Below are positions 13,213 to 24,383 of a stretch of DNA of 64,000 bases, piece after piece. The stretch spans positions 18,826,369 to 18,890,368 of the forward strand of contig JADWOT020000005.1 in the NCBI GenBank assembly GCA_036345935.2, in the 5' to 3' direction. How positions within the stretch are numbered: position 1 is the first letter of the stretch; each line of letters starts with the position of its first letter. The notes below the pieces were generated by a model. That model saw only the letters and a list, made by a program, of their open reading frames with translations. It had not been told where the DNA came from and searched no databases. The DNA is from Taenia hydatigena (Eukaryota > Platyhelminthes > Cestoda > Cyclophyllidea > Taeniidae). Position numbers and translations under genes: made by a program.

Positions 13213-13494
13213 GTGGTAGTAAGTGCTTTCGCAAGCAAATGCAACGCTATGTATGAGAAATTCGTGAGTAGCTGCGAGGAGTATGGTGCACTGCGTCTGC
13301 GCGGAAGAAATGTTAGGAGTTGGTCACTTCACTGGCGGTGGCCAGTCACTTGGGAACAGCGCACGAGCTTTGCACCACATGAATCAACTCTGCAGCAAGT
13401 GAAGTATGCCGTAGTGCCACTTTCACCTCACAGCCTGGACCCCATCTCAAATGTGAATCCAGGCTGCTTCCGTATGAGTGAGTTTCACTGGTAG
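13213..13494 (+). pseudogene. Family C coding-like segment, copy in unique DNA
   Basis: A frame of 93 codons opening with GTG rather than ATG, whose second half (about 13359-13492) aligns with the frame at 43721-43860 and its mirror at 27183-27322. Shared residues include a TL pair, AV, then HSLD followed four residues later by NVNP. The DNA aligns as well, with one small gap near the start of the zone. The function is not recognised. Lack of an ATG and of flanking signals suggests an exon or a relic rather than a complete gene. Confidence 0.35.
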
Positions 13495-14291
13495 CTCCTT
13501 CTGCACCTTCAGTTGTGGGATGGGATGAATGTTCGCATGCAACGGTAGACTGTCGATAAAGTAAATACCATTTCCACTTCTTGTACATTCAAAAGTAATG
13601 ACTTAACACGAATGCCCCTTGTTACCTGAAATTGTGCACTTTTAAAGACCCATACTGAGCAAGATGCATTTGCATTAGGAGAAGTAGTGGTGGTTTGTTG
13701 GAGGAGTAAGTAAATCTCGACAGTGGTACGCAATTTTTCCCAATGTCAAGCGGTGTCACATGTGCGTATCTGCAGTAGACCTCAAATATTATGCACCTGC
13801 TTTAGCATAAAGCATGAAGCTTTACCTTCTCGCATTCCCTCGGATGCTGACTTGGACGGGCGTTTTATGGTTGCGAGTAAAACCAAGGTTGTTAGTTATG
13901 CATGCACCCATTGTAAACCTCTGCAACACGGCACTAGTCTCTGGACACTGAATTTCACTCACTGACCAAATGTGAGGACTTTGCATAAGAGAAGTATAAA
14001 AGAAGCGGTATTGTGTTTCGCAGTGCCCACTGGAAAATATCCACTTTCGTCTCTACTGTTGAGCTTGCAATCGAATGGAAATTCTATGGCTCTGGCGAAT
14101 CGCATCAATCACCCCTGATAAGTGCGCAATACGACTAGGCGATGTTACTATTTTGATCACGTGGATGGGCTTTGTTCTACCTTTCGAAGAATGAAACTTT
14201 CTTCTGTCGACTTCCGACACAAATGACATTTGTGGAATTGGAAAGAATGACGTAGCTAGATGGAAAGATAAACCGAGTTCGCTCGACGAGC

Positions 14292-14666
14292 ATGCTTCAC
14301 GTGCAAATGTTGTGGCAGGTCGAGATTTGTTGCGTTACTATATCTACATTCTTTGGCCTTCAGATCCGTCAATGTCCACCTCTTTGTCGTGACGTTCTGT
14401 CCGGTGCCTCCGTTAACGGTCTACCACGAGTGCTTTTAGGTATATTTACAATAAGGCTTTCTCAAGGCCTCCGAAAGTCACTACGCTTCCGGGGGAAGGG
14501 AGGAGTGGACTCAGACGTAAGCAAGTGCGAGGTTTTAGCAGTCATGTTATTAGAGGCGAAAGAGGGTGAGAAGATTTGGGCAGAACCTCATTCCATCAGC
14601 CCGGAAGCCACTTCATTGGGCGTGCCCTTGGCGTCTCTTCAGCAATCAATTCTCTGTGTCGATTAG
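14292..14666 (+). CDS. Candidate ORF, 124 aa, unrecognised
   Basis: An ATG-initiated 124-codon frame, one of the longest in the single-copy region. It is followed 32 bases after the stop by AATAAA at 14698-14703. The N-terminal half is hydrophobic and Cys-containing; the C-terminal half has an acidic and basic stretch (EAKEGEK). No TATA box is clear upstream and no family is recognised. The AATAAA is the only signal that raises it above a chance frame. Confidence 0.3.
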   Translation: MLHVQMLWQVEICCVTISTFFGLQIRQCPPLCRDVLSGASVNGLPRVLLGIFTIRLSQGLRKSLRFRGKGGVDSDVSKCEVLAVMLLEAKEGEKIWAEPHSISPEATSLGVPLASLQQSILCVD

Positions 14667-14697
14667 CACAATATTTCCAGATAAATTTAGATGACCC

Positions 14698-14703
14698 AAT
14701 AAA
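14698..14703 (+). terminator. AATAAA after the 124-residue ORF
   Basis: Canonical hexamer 32 bases past the stop at 14666. It supports, weakly, a plus-strand transcript ending here. Confidence 0.3.
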
Positions 14704-15669
14704 ACTGGGCGGAAAACACTCGATGATTTGACATAATCAGTGAAAGGACTACCTCTTTGTCAGAAGCCTGTGACAACTCACTGATCGTGCCTTTTGGGTG
14801 CATCACAAACTGGTGCCCACCCAAACATGCAACCGTTCTGTCAGCGATTCCGCTGCACCATCTCACAAGTGGCGAAGATATCCACCTAGAGTGGAAGGAT
14901 CACACTGGAATTCACTGAAAGACCGCATCGCATCCATCTGCGCTTATTCCCAGCAGATTTGCTACTCATAGCGTCATCCGACATGCGCGCGAAGCTTCCA
15001 GCATTTGTTGAGTCGCAAAGCGATTGATTGTTCAAGGTCACTGTGCAAATGCAAGTTTGAATGCACAAACGTGTAATGCTATTGCCAATGCCCCTTGAGA
15101 TCTGATTTTGACATGATATGTGTGCGGTCAGTACTGTCACTCATTCATTTCAGCTTGTGGTCACTTTGAGGAATTGGAGGAAGGTGGATTAGCACAGGTA
15201 GAGCAATGTGTGTCAGTTGGTGGCTAGAGAGACTTCATACTTGAAAACGAGCTGAGTAGGAGTCAATGCCTGATTCTGATTTAAATTATAATAAGCTCGT
15301 GTTAGTGTCGATTGCATAAGTGAATCTTAAGGAAGGATGTGTTAACCTCGGCAAATTTTGGAGGGACTCTTGAGTGGTAATTATTTTGGGGGTTGGAGGT
15401 AGACTTTTCATCAGCTTTGACTCCTCCTAATCCAAACCAGCGTCAGAGTTGCCTTCGAATGCGCTGTGCAACATGGTACCTGGATTTCACATTGCCAGGA
15501 AAGTGGAGGAGACTGATGAACTGTGAATGGAAGCGGCAGAGACTGGTAATAGCGATGCTTGTACATTAATAGGCGAAGTTACAACACAAGCACGGTTCCA
15601 CTGAACAGCATTGTCATTCTGCCCAGACCGTCTACCACGTGACCACATTCCCGCGGACACACTCATGAT
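14704..15669. other. No supported gene
   Basis: About 1 kb between two candidate frames. I see a minus-strand frame at 14886-15140 and other short frames, but no motif, repeat or promoter that would support a gene. Confidence 0.5.
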
Positions 15670-16110
15670 TCAGTCTGCACGACCTGGTCGGTGCTTGAAG
15701 CATTCCTCACGAGTCAAGGACAAAGATAGTAGGTTAATTATTATGGTCGAGAGAACATTCCTCCCCACTTGCAAACGCACCTGCAAATCTTTTGATGCTA
15801 CAGCTTTGTAGGGAAAGTGCACGAATTCGTCCTTAATCAAAGGGTGGAATGCAAGTTCCACTCTTTCGAAGTTGTTTACATTCGTTACAACCTCCAAGGT
15901 ATCTGTTAAAGGCTGACTCCTCTAGTAGTACGCCTTGTTAAGTTGTCGAATTGTTTCGAAGCAGTTTGGAGGGTCGAAATGCTGTACCACTAAAGCTCGA
16001 AATTTATGCAGCCCTCGTCTTGTTGGGGATGCTTTCTTAGTTCTCCCTTGTCTACTAGGAGGGCTATCGGCACAGGCAAAGGACACAAGTAAATGAATGC
16101 AATCAGTCAC
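15670..16110 (-). pseudogene. Candidate decayed gene or exons, one in-frame stop
   Basis: On the minus strand one reading frame runs for about 147 codons from 16110 to 15670 with a single TAG (just after the residues NKAYY). The residues on both sides look protein-like: a basic segment with RQGRTKK, then after the stop a segment with NNFERVELAFHP. A possible splice donor (cag followed by gtgcgt) lies on the minus strand near 15780, so part may be an exon. A different frame upstream (16430-16116) is also long and rich in charged residues, so the gene may extend that way with a frameshift or intron. The product is not recognised. Confidence 0.3.
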
Positions 16111-16115
16111 TCTTC

Positions 16116-16430
16116 TTAGAACAACACTAACAAAAAGATGAATGCTGGATTTAATTCAAGGTGTGAGATTTTTGGTCTGCTGCGTTCCTTACTTCCTTCG
16201 TGTTTCATAGCCGTAATTTTTGTATGTTCAAAACTTACACCCTCCACATGTTTTCCGCAAAGCGCACTACTCCTTCCCTTTGTAGAAAACCTTTTAGATG
16301 GAATAGTACCGTAAGCCAAAGCTTTATTCCAACTATTGGACACAACTGCTTCAAATCCATCTTTTGGCGCACAACACTCTTGGGCATTCCGGTTCAAACC
16401 GACGCTGTTCACAAACCAACCCGAATGCAA
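16116..16430 (-). other. Open minus-strand frame, 104 codons, possibly part of the same relic
   Basis: The frame opens with TTG, has no ATG near its start, and is Lys/Ser/His-rich with several Cys. It ends just upstream of the minus-strand frame at 16110-15670 but in a different phase. It could be an upstream exon of the same gene; there is no further evidence. Confidence 0.2.
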
Positions 16431-16439
16431 AAGAAGAGG

Positions 16440-18124
16440 TAATTTATTTGAAATAGGACGAGAAATGAATTTCTTACTTGATGTTTCTTCTCTACAGCTT
16501 GACCATTAGCTGAACATTGCAGAAATTGACCCCGTTTTGCACATTATCCTTTCAGCATCATTAGACACCGTTTGGCTGACGCACTGGCTACAAATCACAA
16601 GAGGAATTTTGCTTGGCTTTCATAAAAAAAGCATAAGCCCAGCATTCGGGTGGAATGGCCGGCTAGGTTCTGGAACAAAAGGAAATAAAAGACACGCAAA
16701 TAATGCATAGCAGAGTGGGTTTGGTAGGCAATGGATTTCCACAATTGTTTTTGAAGTAGAGCAGGTATTTGTGTTTATGAGCTTAGGATGTTTATGTATT
16801 AAACATCGCAAACATCTCGCTCTTAGGTGGCCTCTTGAGCTGCAACCTCTTCAGCACTCCCTCGTCTCGACGTAATAGGGCGGATTAACGCGGAGGATTC
16901 ATTATTAACATACGAAAAGTGTGCGAGGCTGCAGACATAGACAAGGAGCCACACCGTTAGAGGGAATTGTCATATTTGTGGAGTGTTGAATTCCCAAATC
17001 AGGTCTCAAAGTACTACGCAGCGCTGTACCTGGCGCAAATCCATTTGGGCTATTGCTTCAAAGGCTGAACGAAGTCTTGAAGTGGCTTGTTCTCCAGGCA
17101 AGTCGCTTTTGTAGCAATATTTGTCCGAATGCAGCACAGAGACGGGGACATCATATTATCTGACCACGTTAGGAATAGTTGGCCTCGCATAGTATAGAAC
17201 ACCGAGGCCACTTCTGGCATATCGTGAAGTAGATGACATTCTCAAAGTTAGTTCAAATGATGACGTTGGCCACTAATCGGAAATGACTGCTTTTTGGATG
17301 CCTCTGTGTGAGGTCATGCTAGGGGTGACCACTTTCCTTCGAAGTGAATTCGTGAGGTTGTGCTAGGAGGCATGACAGTGCTTTCATATCCTCTGCGGAC
17401 ACTTCCACATTCGTGAAACAATTATTTTCGGACTTGGTCAAAATACTTATTGAATGAGCAGCTTCGTCGTAGAAAGGAAAAAATGAGTCTCGACGTTACA
17501 TGAAATAGGTGAGCCAAATGGTCAGACGTCGCTTCTTAGACAGGTACTATTTGGTAATTAATTCAGGACGAGAATCACGTCTATGGCTTCCGAACTCATA
17601 AAGTATATCAACTTCGGAGGCAAATATATGCGATCTTGACTACCACCGGTCCAATCATACCATTATTGCTGAACAGTTGAGCTTGTCTCAAACGTGTTAA
17701 TGTGGCTGTCTGATGGCTGAGGCGTGATCACAACCTGAAGAAATGCCATCAGGGGAGTGAGATTCCACCGTTCGTGTTAGACAGTAGTGAAAGCTGTTCT
17801 TCTTACGCCAACCTCCAATTACTTTGCCAGCAGACAAATAGCTTCCCTTTACTATAAAGATAGAGGGACTTCTTCTTCTTCTTCTCCTGCTTTACTTGGT
17901 GCTCCTGTGCTTGGGTGAGGTTACCGTCAAAAGCAATCAATTTTATTCAGACACGTTTCCAAATGGTGCATTCGGCTGTTACTCCTCTCCTGAAGTCTAT
18001 GAGGAATTGAGCTGAGGCTCCCATGGCTTTGAATGCGTAAACAGTCAAGCACCAGCTACATGAGATTCACACCTCTGTGTTGTGACATGATGATTGGTGG
18101 AACTTTCTGTTTTAACCTTTAAAC
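16440..18124. other. No supported gene
   Basis: About 1.7 kb in which I see nothing beyond short frames. A CTT-rich microsatellite lies at about 17869-17885. Confidence 0.5.
17869..17885. repeat. CTT microsatellite
   Basis: A short run of about five CTT units followed by ctcctgc. It is a simple-sequence tract with no evident role. Confidence 0.7.
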
Positions 18125-18349
18125 TCAGTGGTCCCAATTTCGAACTGATTGAAAGGGGAATCTACAAATGTCCGTTGTTAGAGAACAGTTTTCTTGTTTC
18201 TCCTTAAGTTCATTTAACTTTATAGAGTGCTCTTTTGCATGCATGTCAGGCATTTCGTTTTGAGTTAACTGGTTGAACAATGACTCCTTGCATTTTAGGG
18301 CGTTTTTGATTTTCAAAAGCATCATGAATTCTGCCCTCAATGGTGGCAT
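18125..18349 (-). CDS. Candidate small ORF, 74 aa, helical and charged
   Basis: An ATG-initiated 74-codon frame on the minus strand. The translation is rich in Lys, Glu, Leu and Met with spacing that suggests amphipathic helix (for example KLNELKEKQE), unlike most chance frames nearby. No promoter or second copy was found and no family is recognised. It could be an exon of a coiled-coil protein. Confidence 0.3.
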   Translation of the reverse strand: MPPLRAEFMMLLKIKNALKCKESLFNQLTQNEMPDMHAKEHSIKLNELKEKQENCSLTTDICRFPFQSVRNWDH

Positions 18350-20453
18350 ATGTTTGGTAAACTAGGTACGAATACGCAGGGAACTACAAGTAGCTCCTTC
18401 CCATTTTTCACCACGTTAGGTCTTCCCAAAATGTGACCTTGCACTCTTCCAGGGTTTGTCTGTTGCACCAGGGACTACTTTTGCATCTCCTATTTGAAAT
18501 CCCAACCCGAAGCGGGAGCTAATGAAGAGGGATGTATGGCGTTTGTCCACTAATCCACTAGTTGGCCGTCAGTAGCACGACCATTGGCGGCAGTAATGCA
18601 TGGCCTGCACATCGAAGAGGACTCACATTTGGCTGCATGGAAAGGGGTGGAAGAAATCGTGAATATTGCCCAAAAAAGTAAGCATCAGACAAAGGTGAGA
18701 AGTTTTGATTAGAACTTAGAGCTCCTGTTGGTAGCGTCTGTCCCTCAAGTCCAGGTTAAGGGGTGAGGAGATGTGCGAAAAAGTGCGGCTTAAGTACCAT
18801 GCACTTAGTGGAGATTAGTTCAGTACAGCAACTTTAACCTTTATCAAACCTTGCCCATAAAGGATGTCACAAATCGTCTCCTTTCTGTACTGTTCACTTT
18901 CCAGATTAATGTTTGTGCAGCAAAGGACAAAACAATAAACTGGCATAATGCAGCTGCATTAGCGCGTCCGATCTGCTTTTTGTTTCACAGAATGTCATTC
19001 CCTTAGAGTGGTCATGAAGCCAGGAACGCGCTTAATTACGTGGTTATAAATGATCCGTTTTGAGACATCCATGCAGTGCAGCCGGGTAATGAAACCACGA
19101 ATAATGAATATCCAAATGATTGATACCCAGATTACTATCCAGCCCCTTCAACACGATCTGTATTTACTTGTTTTAGTAAACGACAACGACTTTAAACGGT
19201 AGCAATATTTGCTTAAGAAGTTTAGGAGGAGGTCCCAAAAGTGTACCTTCTCAAAAATTAATATCGTGTATGCATTACATTGTCGTGCTACCTACCAACC
19301 TAATGGTTATTCAACATAACGATGCTAAATTCACCTCGTATCCTGTCTTCCTCACCTTGCTGGAGCTGAAGAAATGCTTACTTCTAATCGACTGCTCGCA
19401 TAGCCATGACCGGATCCAAGGGATCTTCAAATTGTGTTACCCGGTAGAATAATTTCATTCCTCTATGTATCCTACAAAAGCGTCAAATGCTTGTTCGAAT
19501 ACTTTAAACGTGTGTAAGAGCACCAAACCTTAAGAATTATATTTTTATACTTATACATTTCGATTAGCACCCCTCAAGGACTGATTGTCGCGGCTATTTG
19601 AGCATAGAGAAAATGTAGTGCTCAGCTGGTTGTGCTTGTCGGTTTCCAGAATTGGCTACCTGGGATCATCCAAACTGACTCCATGGCTGGTGTCCTTTGA
19701 TGCCTGAGGACACACATATTGACTGTCCTGATACATTCCTGAGCCACCACTACACGCTGGCTTCGCTGGCTATTTATCTTTTCTGAGCTTGTTAGAAGTT
19801 TGCTTCATAAATTCACCCACAGATGCAACTGAGAGTGGCTACTGTGCACGTCTTCCTGTGCATTTGTTCAGGAGTAATGCATTTAGGACCATCGTGCTTA
19901 GTGCGGATCCAATGGAAGTCTTGCGCCACCGAGAGAACGGCCTTAAATGGTTTTCAAGCGTTTGGGAAGCGAAGACCAGATCTAGACAGTAGTTCAATCG
20001 GCCAAAAACATAACGATTGACCTAACCATGACTTGTACACTATGGTTGTTACTCTTTTATTTTGTGGCTTCCAGTGGGATTCATAACTTGCACTGAAAGG
20101 CAAATTAGGGCAACTGGATGCTACTGAATATTCCCAAAGGATTTTGAGCGAAGCATTGGCGTGATTGCAACAATCCTAGTGCTTATATCATTTGTGCAGT
20201 GCTTGATGATTGTCATAGAGCATCTGTCACGCCACATCCCCTATCGCTTCATTGCTGCATCGGCTCTGGGTCCACGTATCTTAGATATTCTGATATCAAA
20301 AGACCAGAGCGATGATTACAATAGGTAGGAAAATGAAGTAGAGAATAATATGTTGGACTTTTATCTCATCGCTTACTGACAGCACGCGATCTATTGAATT
20401 CTTAACTAATTCACTTATAACACTACGTTCTCTTCCAAACTGTACTGATCTAA
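18350..20453. other. No supported gene
   Basis: About 2.1 kb with only short frames, for example a 60-codon ATG frame at 19270-19452 and overlapping frames at 19789-20020. I see no repeat, promoter or recognisable motif. Confidence 0.5.
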
Positions 20454-20741
20454 ATGGGAGACATTTACTTCCCCATTCTCATTCATTACCGTGGAAAATT
20501 CTTCTTCGCATGCCGATCACCAGCTAGGATAGTTAGCATGGCAGTGGCGTCTCATTTTTACCTGTCGTTTAAAAATATGGACGAGATCCCTTCTCATAGA
20601 GATGCCAGTTTTGTATTAAAGTGCCTTTGGAAGCATTGGCGACTTATCCAAATCGTGAATTTATGCTGTTTATGGAGGACTTTTCTGCTTCTGCTAACGC
20701 TTGTCACACACTTCTTGAGTTTTGTAAAAGGGTTTCGCTGA
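20454..20741 (+). CDS. Candidate ORF, 95 aa, hydrophobic C-terminus
   Basis: An ATG-initiated frame of 95 codons. Its last third is strongly hydrophobic (a run with FLLLLTLV), suggesting a membrane segment if it is expressed. It has no promoter or polyadenylation evidence and is not recognised. The frame at 21114-21659 lies in the same phase downstream, so both could be pieces of one broken gene, but this is weak. Confidence 0.22.
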   Translation: MGDIYFPILIHYRGKFFFACRSPARIVSMAVASHFYLSFKNMDEIPSHRDASFVLKCLWKHWRLIQIVNLCCLWRTFLLLLTLVTHFLSFVKGFR

Positions 20742-21113
20742 CAAACTGCAGACGGCTTTGCAAACCTATTTAACCAAACCAAATATGTGTGAAACTGGGT
20801 AGAATCACATCCACTATATCCACTGAGGAGGGAATGGACTTAACTTTAAAAACTGTCGGCATACAATCAACAAAGACTACTGCATAGAGAATGCTGAATA
20901 TAGAACTCAGTTGGTTGGAAAATGAGTACGATGCTAGCGGGTCTAAACTCATCTGTCTGTATCTTGCAGCGCACGCATTCATACACTACATTGATTGAAT
21001 CCTTTACATGAGTCGAAAATATTCTTCAATTCATTAGGGTTAGGGTTCATTGCCATACCGATGAATGAAGGAAATTCGAGATAAACGGTGTTGGAATTCA
21101 CTTTCTTTAGGTA

Positions 21114-21659
21114 ATGCAACTTTACTATTCAAATGTGGGCTCCATCTTCAACCGTTTGTTCTGCTTATTCGCGATAGACACCCACGAAAATGTACTTGAG
21201 TGGTCCCTCATCATGCTCATAAGAGAATGCCAGTCTATTATCGAAACATTAAGGAGTTATACTTTACATATTCGTCTCCGATGGAGATTTATCTCACAAC
21301 CTTCTCTTGCAATTTACCCGCTTAATCATGTGCGAGGATTAGGATGCTAAGTGCTTTACTCGGCTGTGATTTTATGGACCTTAATGGGATTGCTGTTATG
21401 TGTCAAGCATCTTCGCTCCCAATTGAAAGCGCCAGGAGTAAAGAATGGGGCAAGATTAGTTCAAGGAACCATTTTGATGAAAAGTAGGTTTCTAACAAAT
21501 AATATAACTATTTTGGTTGATGTTTCAAGTGTACAGCATAAGGTCATGTATGAAAAGTATTTTAGACAAATGATTTCCACAGCCTTTTTGGCACACACGC
21601 ATCCTTTTGTGAAAATTTTCCATTACCGTTTTGCAAAAATGGGAGTTGAATTTTATTAA
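21114..21659 (+). pseudogene. Candidate decayed membrane-protein frame, one internal stop
   Basis: From the ATG at 21114 one phase stays open for 182 codons apart from a single TAA at 21348-21350. Directly after that stop comes a hydrophobic stretch (AVILWTLMGLLLCV) that would span a membrane, then a basic segment. The two halves together look more protein-like than chance frames nearby, but no family is recognised and an isolated one-stop frame of this length can occur by chance in 64 kb. Confidence 0.25.
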
Positions 21660-21804
21660 TGCAGCACTCCATTTCCTTCTTCAAAGTATGAGCGGTGGTG
21701 AACTCGCTAGCACGAACTTTAAATTCCCAAAACTTCAAAACCGGAAGTCCTTAAGTCTCATGATCTGAGCGGCCAACTTTAATCACCGAAACGAGAAATG
21801 ACAC

Positions 21805-22215
21805 ATGAATACATCAAAGTACTTCTCGGGATCAATGACATGTGATGCCGCCTTGTTAAATGTACACGACACCCACACACACATCTTGCGATTTAAGCAC
21901 ACAAAACCGGTTTATCACGTCTCGATAGCGGGTACCTCTAACTCTAACAGCTTGACCAGCTGCATTTACAAAGAAGAATTGTCCGATGATGTCGTCAGTC
22001 CAAAAGCAATACCATCGACGCGTCGTGGGTGCGTGTGTTTTTTAACAATCACTCGTGGATTTTCTTATTCCCAAATGCAAAAAATTGTTTCGATTATCCA
22101 AATCATTAGGATGATAAAATCACTGCAAGTCAGCTTTGTGTGTAAATACGAGAACACACTCTTAACAAAAACCAAGGCTAGAACCGAAACTCACCTTAAA
22201 ATTGACACTGTCTAA
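21805..22215 (+). CDS. Candidate ORF, 136 aa, unrecognised
   Basis: An ATG-initiated frame of 136 codons just outside the left arm of palindrome 2. The translation is Ser/Thr/Lys-rich with several Cys and no clear domain, signal peptide or repeat. It ends about 55 bases before the conserved promoter block of the family A copy at 22431. No independent evidence of expression. Confidence 0.28.
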   Translation: MNTSKYFSGSMTCDAALLNVHDTHTHILRFKHTKPVYHVSIAGTSNSNSLTSCIYKEELSDDVVSPKAIPSTRRGCVCFLTITRGFSYSQMQKIVSIIQIIRMIKSLQVSFVCKYENTLLTKTKARTETHLKIDTV

Positions 22216-22365
22216 TGAAGGGCATGTTGCCGAAAAGGCGGGCGCTCTCTATTTCCATCTATGTCATGATGCGGAAATCACGAGTGTGATGATGAGGGGA
22301 GGCGAGCACGGATGTTACACTAAAAGTACACGAAGTCTCTACATCACGCGAGCTGTTCGGAATAG

Positions 22366-22374
22366 CATAAAAGG
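22366..22374 (+). promoter_or_regulatory. TATA box and leader of the family A copy at the left edge of palindrome 2
   Basis: The box reads cataaaagg, 65 bases before the ATG at 22431. The following leader (core cacaactgagcacacaa) aligns with other family A leaders, and an upstream block with atcacgcg aligns with the promoters at 52.8, 55.8 and 58.5 kb. The promoter lies outside the palindrome arm, so it is not mirrored at 48.6 kb. Confidence 0.6.
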
Positions 22375-22430
22375 CGGCACAACTGAGCACACAAATGAGT
22401 ACTAGCATAAGGAAGTAGACAAGTAAGGAA

Positions 22431-22800
22431 ATGGAATGTTGGGGCTGGCCAAGCTCATGTGCGATAAAGTCGACGCCCGTGGGAAAGGTTGTGCTCACCT
22501 CGTAATATCCGCAGCCATGTGCATGGCCATCTGCGATGATGCCACAATGGTGGAAGTCGTGTGGTTGACCGACTGTGATATGCCACAGTGGAAGAAGGTG
22601 TGTTCCTGGTCATCCGCGATGATGCCGCAGTGGTGGAAGCCGCGTGGTTGACAGTCTCTGTGGTAGACGTGTACCACAACTGATGTTGTGATTGCACCGA
22701 AGCATGTGCAGAAGCCTCCAACTTCCATGGAGATGGAGGGAGTAGCCCAGGGTGTACCACCTCTCCTCCAGTCCTTTCTTGTCCCTTACTGCAAATAAAT
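22431..22800 (+). pseudogene. Family A member, frameshifted, at the outer edge of palindrome 2 (left)
   Basis: The canonical start gives M-E-C, with repeat 1 starting at residue 7 as in intact relatives, but the frame ends at a TAA at 22503-22505 after 24 codons. Later repeat-like sequence (EVVWLTDCDMPQWKKVC, then TTTDVVIAPKHVQK) is in another phase, so a one-base shift separates the two parts. That second phase also contains stops near 22650. An AATAAA follows at 22794-22799. A near-copy of about 35 bases recurs 83 bases apart inside it. The left arm of palindrome 2 begins at about 22467, inside this copy. Confidence 0.55.
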
Positions 22801-23575
22801 GCTCCCATTTGTGCCTATTCCAGCAGTCACTGATTGAATGATCCGGTGTCGCATTCGACGAGGCTATTCCTGTGATAGGGGTAGCGACATCATTCTACAT
22901 GACAGGTGGTAGGCAGAGTGATTGGGTGTGGCGTTTGCACTAACCGATATCACTCGAAGCATTTTGTCTCGTTGGATAGGCATGCTGCCGGAAAGTGTCT
23001 GTAAGAAAGACTCAGACAGTGGAGTGTACACATTAGTCAATAGAATGTGTTAATTTTCTCCTTTCATCCTAAAACTTTTCTCTGTCGCAACGAACGGCAG
23101 TGTATAAGCCGTAATACAGATTTTATTGTTAAAGACGTAGTACGATCTAAATCACTTTACAATTTTCTTCCAAAAACAAATCTTCACAGCGAGCCGATGG
23201 ACCACATCGTGGACACCGCTGATATCTGAATTGCCTAATATTAGTCTTTTGGTTGCATTCGAACAATTGGTGCACGTAAAGTAGAGTAAAATATTGCTGC
23301 GTGGACCTGTGCAAACCATTATTGTGTCAACGCAGTCATTTTACCGTCTTGCACTTGTACTGCGACAAGTAAGATGGCCAAACTTCGAGACGTTTAAAAC
23401 TGTAGGAGGACATCGCTTTTCAGTGTCTAGGACGGTTCCCTTCGGAATGGGATTCCTCAGATTCTCTTGCGTGCGTTCTGATGTGATTCGCTTTTTGGTC
23501 TTGTACTCCTCCCCTCCTAACAGGTGAGGTGTCAAGCTCTACATTCGACGATAATCTTAGTCGGGCCAAGTCCAC

Positions 23576-23842
23576 TCAATTTGACATTGATTGGTTAGAA
23601 TGTTGACTAGTAGGAAAAGCATCACTACAAATGCGGGACTGCAGTTCATGTACAGTTGACTGATTGGACATGCATTGCTGGCAAATGAGACTCAATTTGC
23701 CTACGATCCTTTTTTCTGCATGCTGTGGGTGGGGTGACCATGGGTTCCATTTCGCCCATACAAATGCACGTTCAAGACTATTCGACACTCCTGTATGCCC
23801 CACTACTGCTTTGCACACCATGCCAAATCCTACACAACCCAA
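23576..23842 (-). other. Open frame, 88 codons, in palindrome 2 arm
   Basis: A Cys- and His-containing frame present in both arms (mirror 47201-47467 on the plus strand). It opens with TTG; the first ATG is at residue 8. The product is not recognised and there is no promoter evidence. Confidence 0.2.
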
Positions 23843-24383
23843 CTCACCATTAGAATGAATGCACCTAATTTTAGTGAAATTAGCACTCTCTGCACCTTTA
23901 TTTGTACAATGCTTACCATTCAGCAGCGTATTCTCCTCCAGAGGGAAACTGGTTGTGATATGCCAAGTGAAGCGCGTTATTTCCTGCCCCTCTAGAGATC
24001 AGAACGTGGTGGATATCGTGTAGTTTGATTTGTAGCACCATTCTAAATACTGCTTTAATGGTTGTTCTTTTAGGAAGATTGGGAGATCGCAAACAGTACT
24101 TTATGCTTCTCCTTTGAGGAAGAGTAGAAGAGGACTTAGCTCAATCAAGTTTTCCGTAGGCTAGGGCTGCAAACAGCCAACGTTTAAGCATGCATACAAC
24201 TTGGGTTGCAGTTTGGCCACCGCTTGATATCTTCTATGCTGTTGCTCACCATCTGATCAGCAGTCACTCATTCGAATGATGTAGGCAACCCAAATACTGC
24301 CTCACATATGTACATTAGTAGCAGTAGTGGTACCTTTGTGCTTCACGTCCTCAACAAACACTTGCGAGCAGATTTAGTCAAAG

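Noticed and set aside
13199..13240. tRNA-like string (ggtggtaaagtggtagtaag)
   Set aside because: It does not fold into a cloverleaf with a matching acceptor stem or T arm when read by eye.
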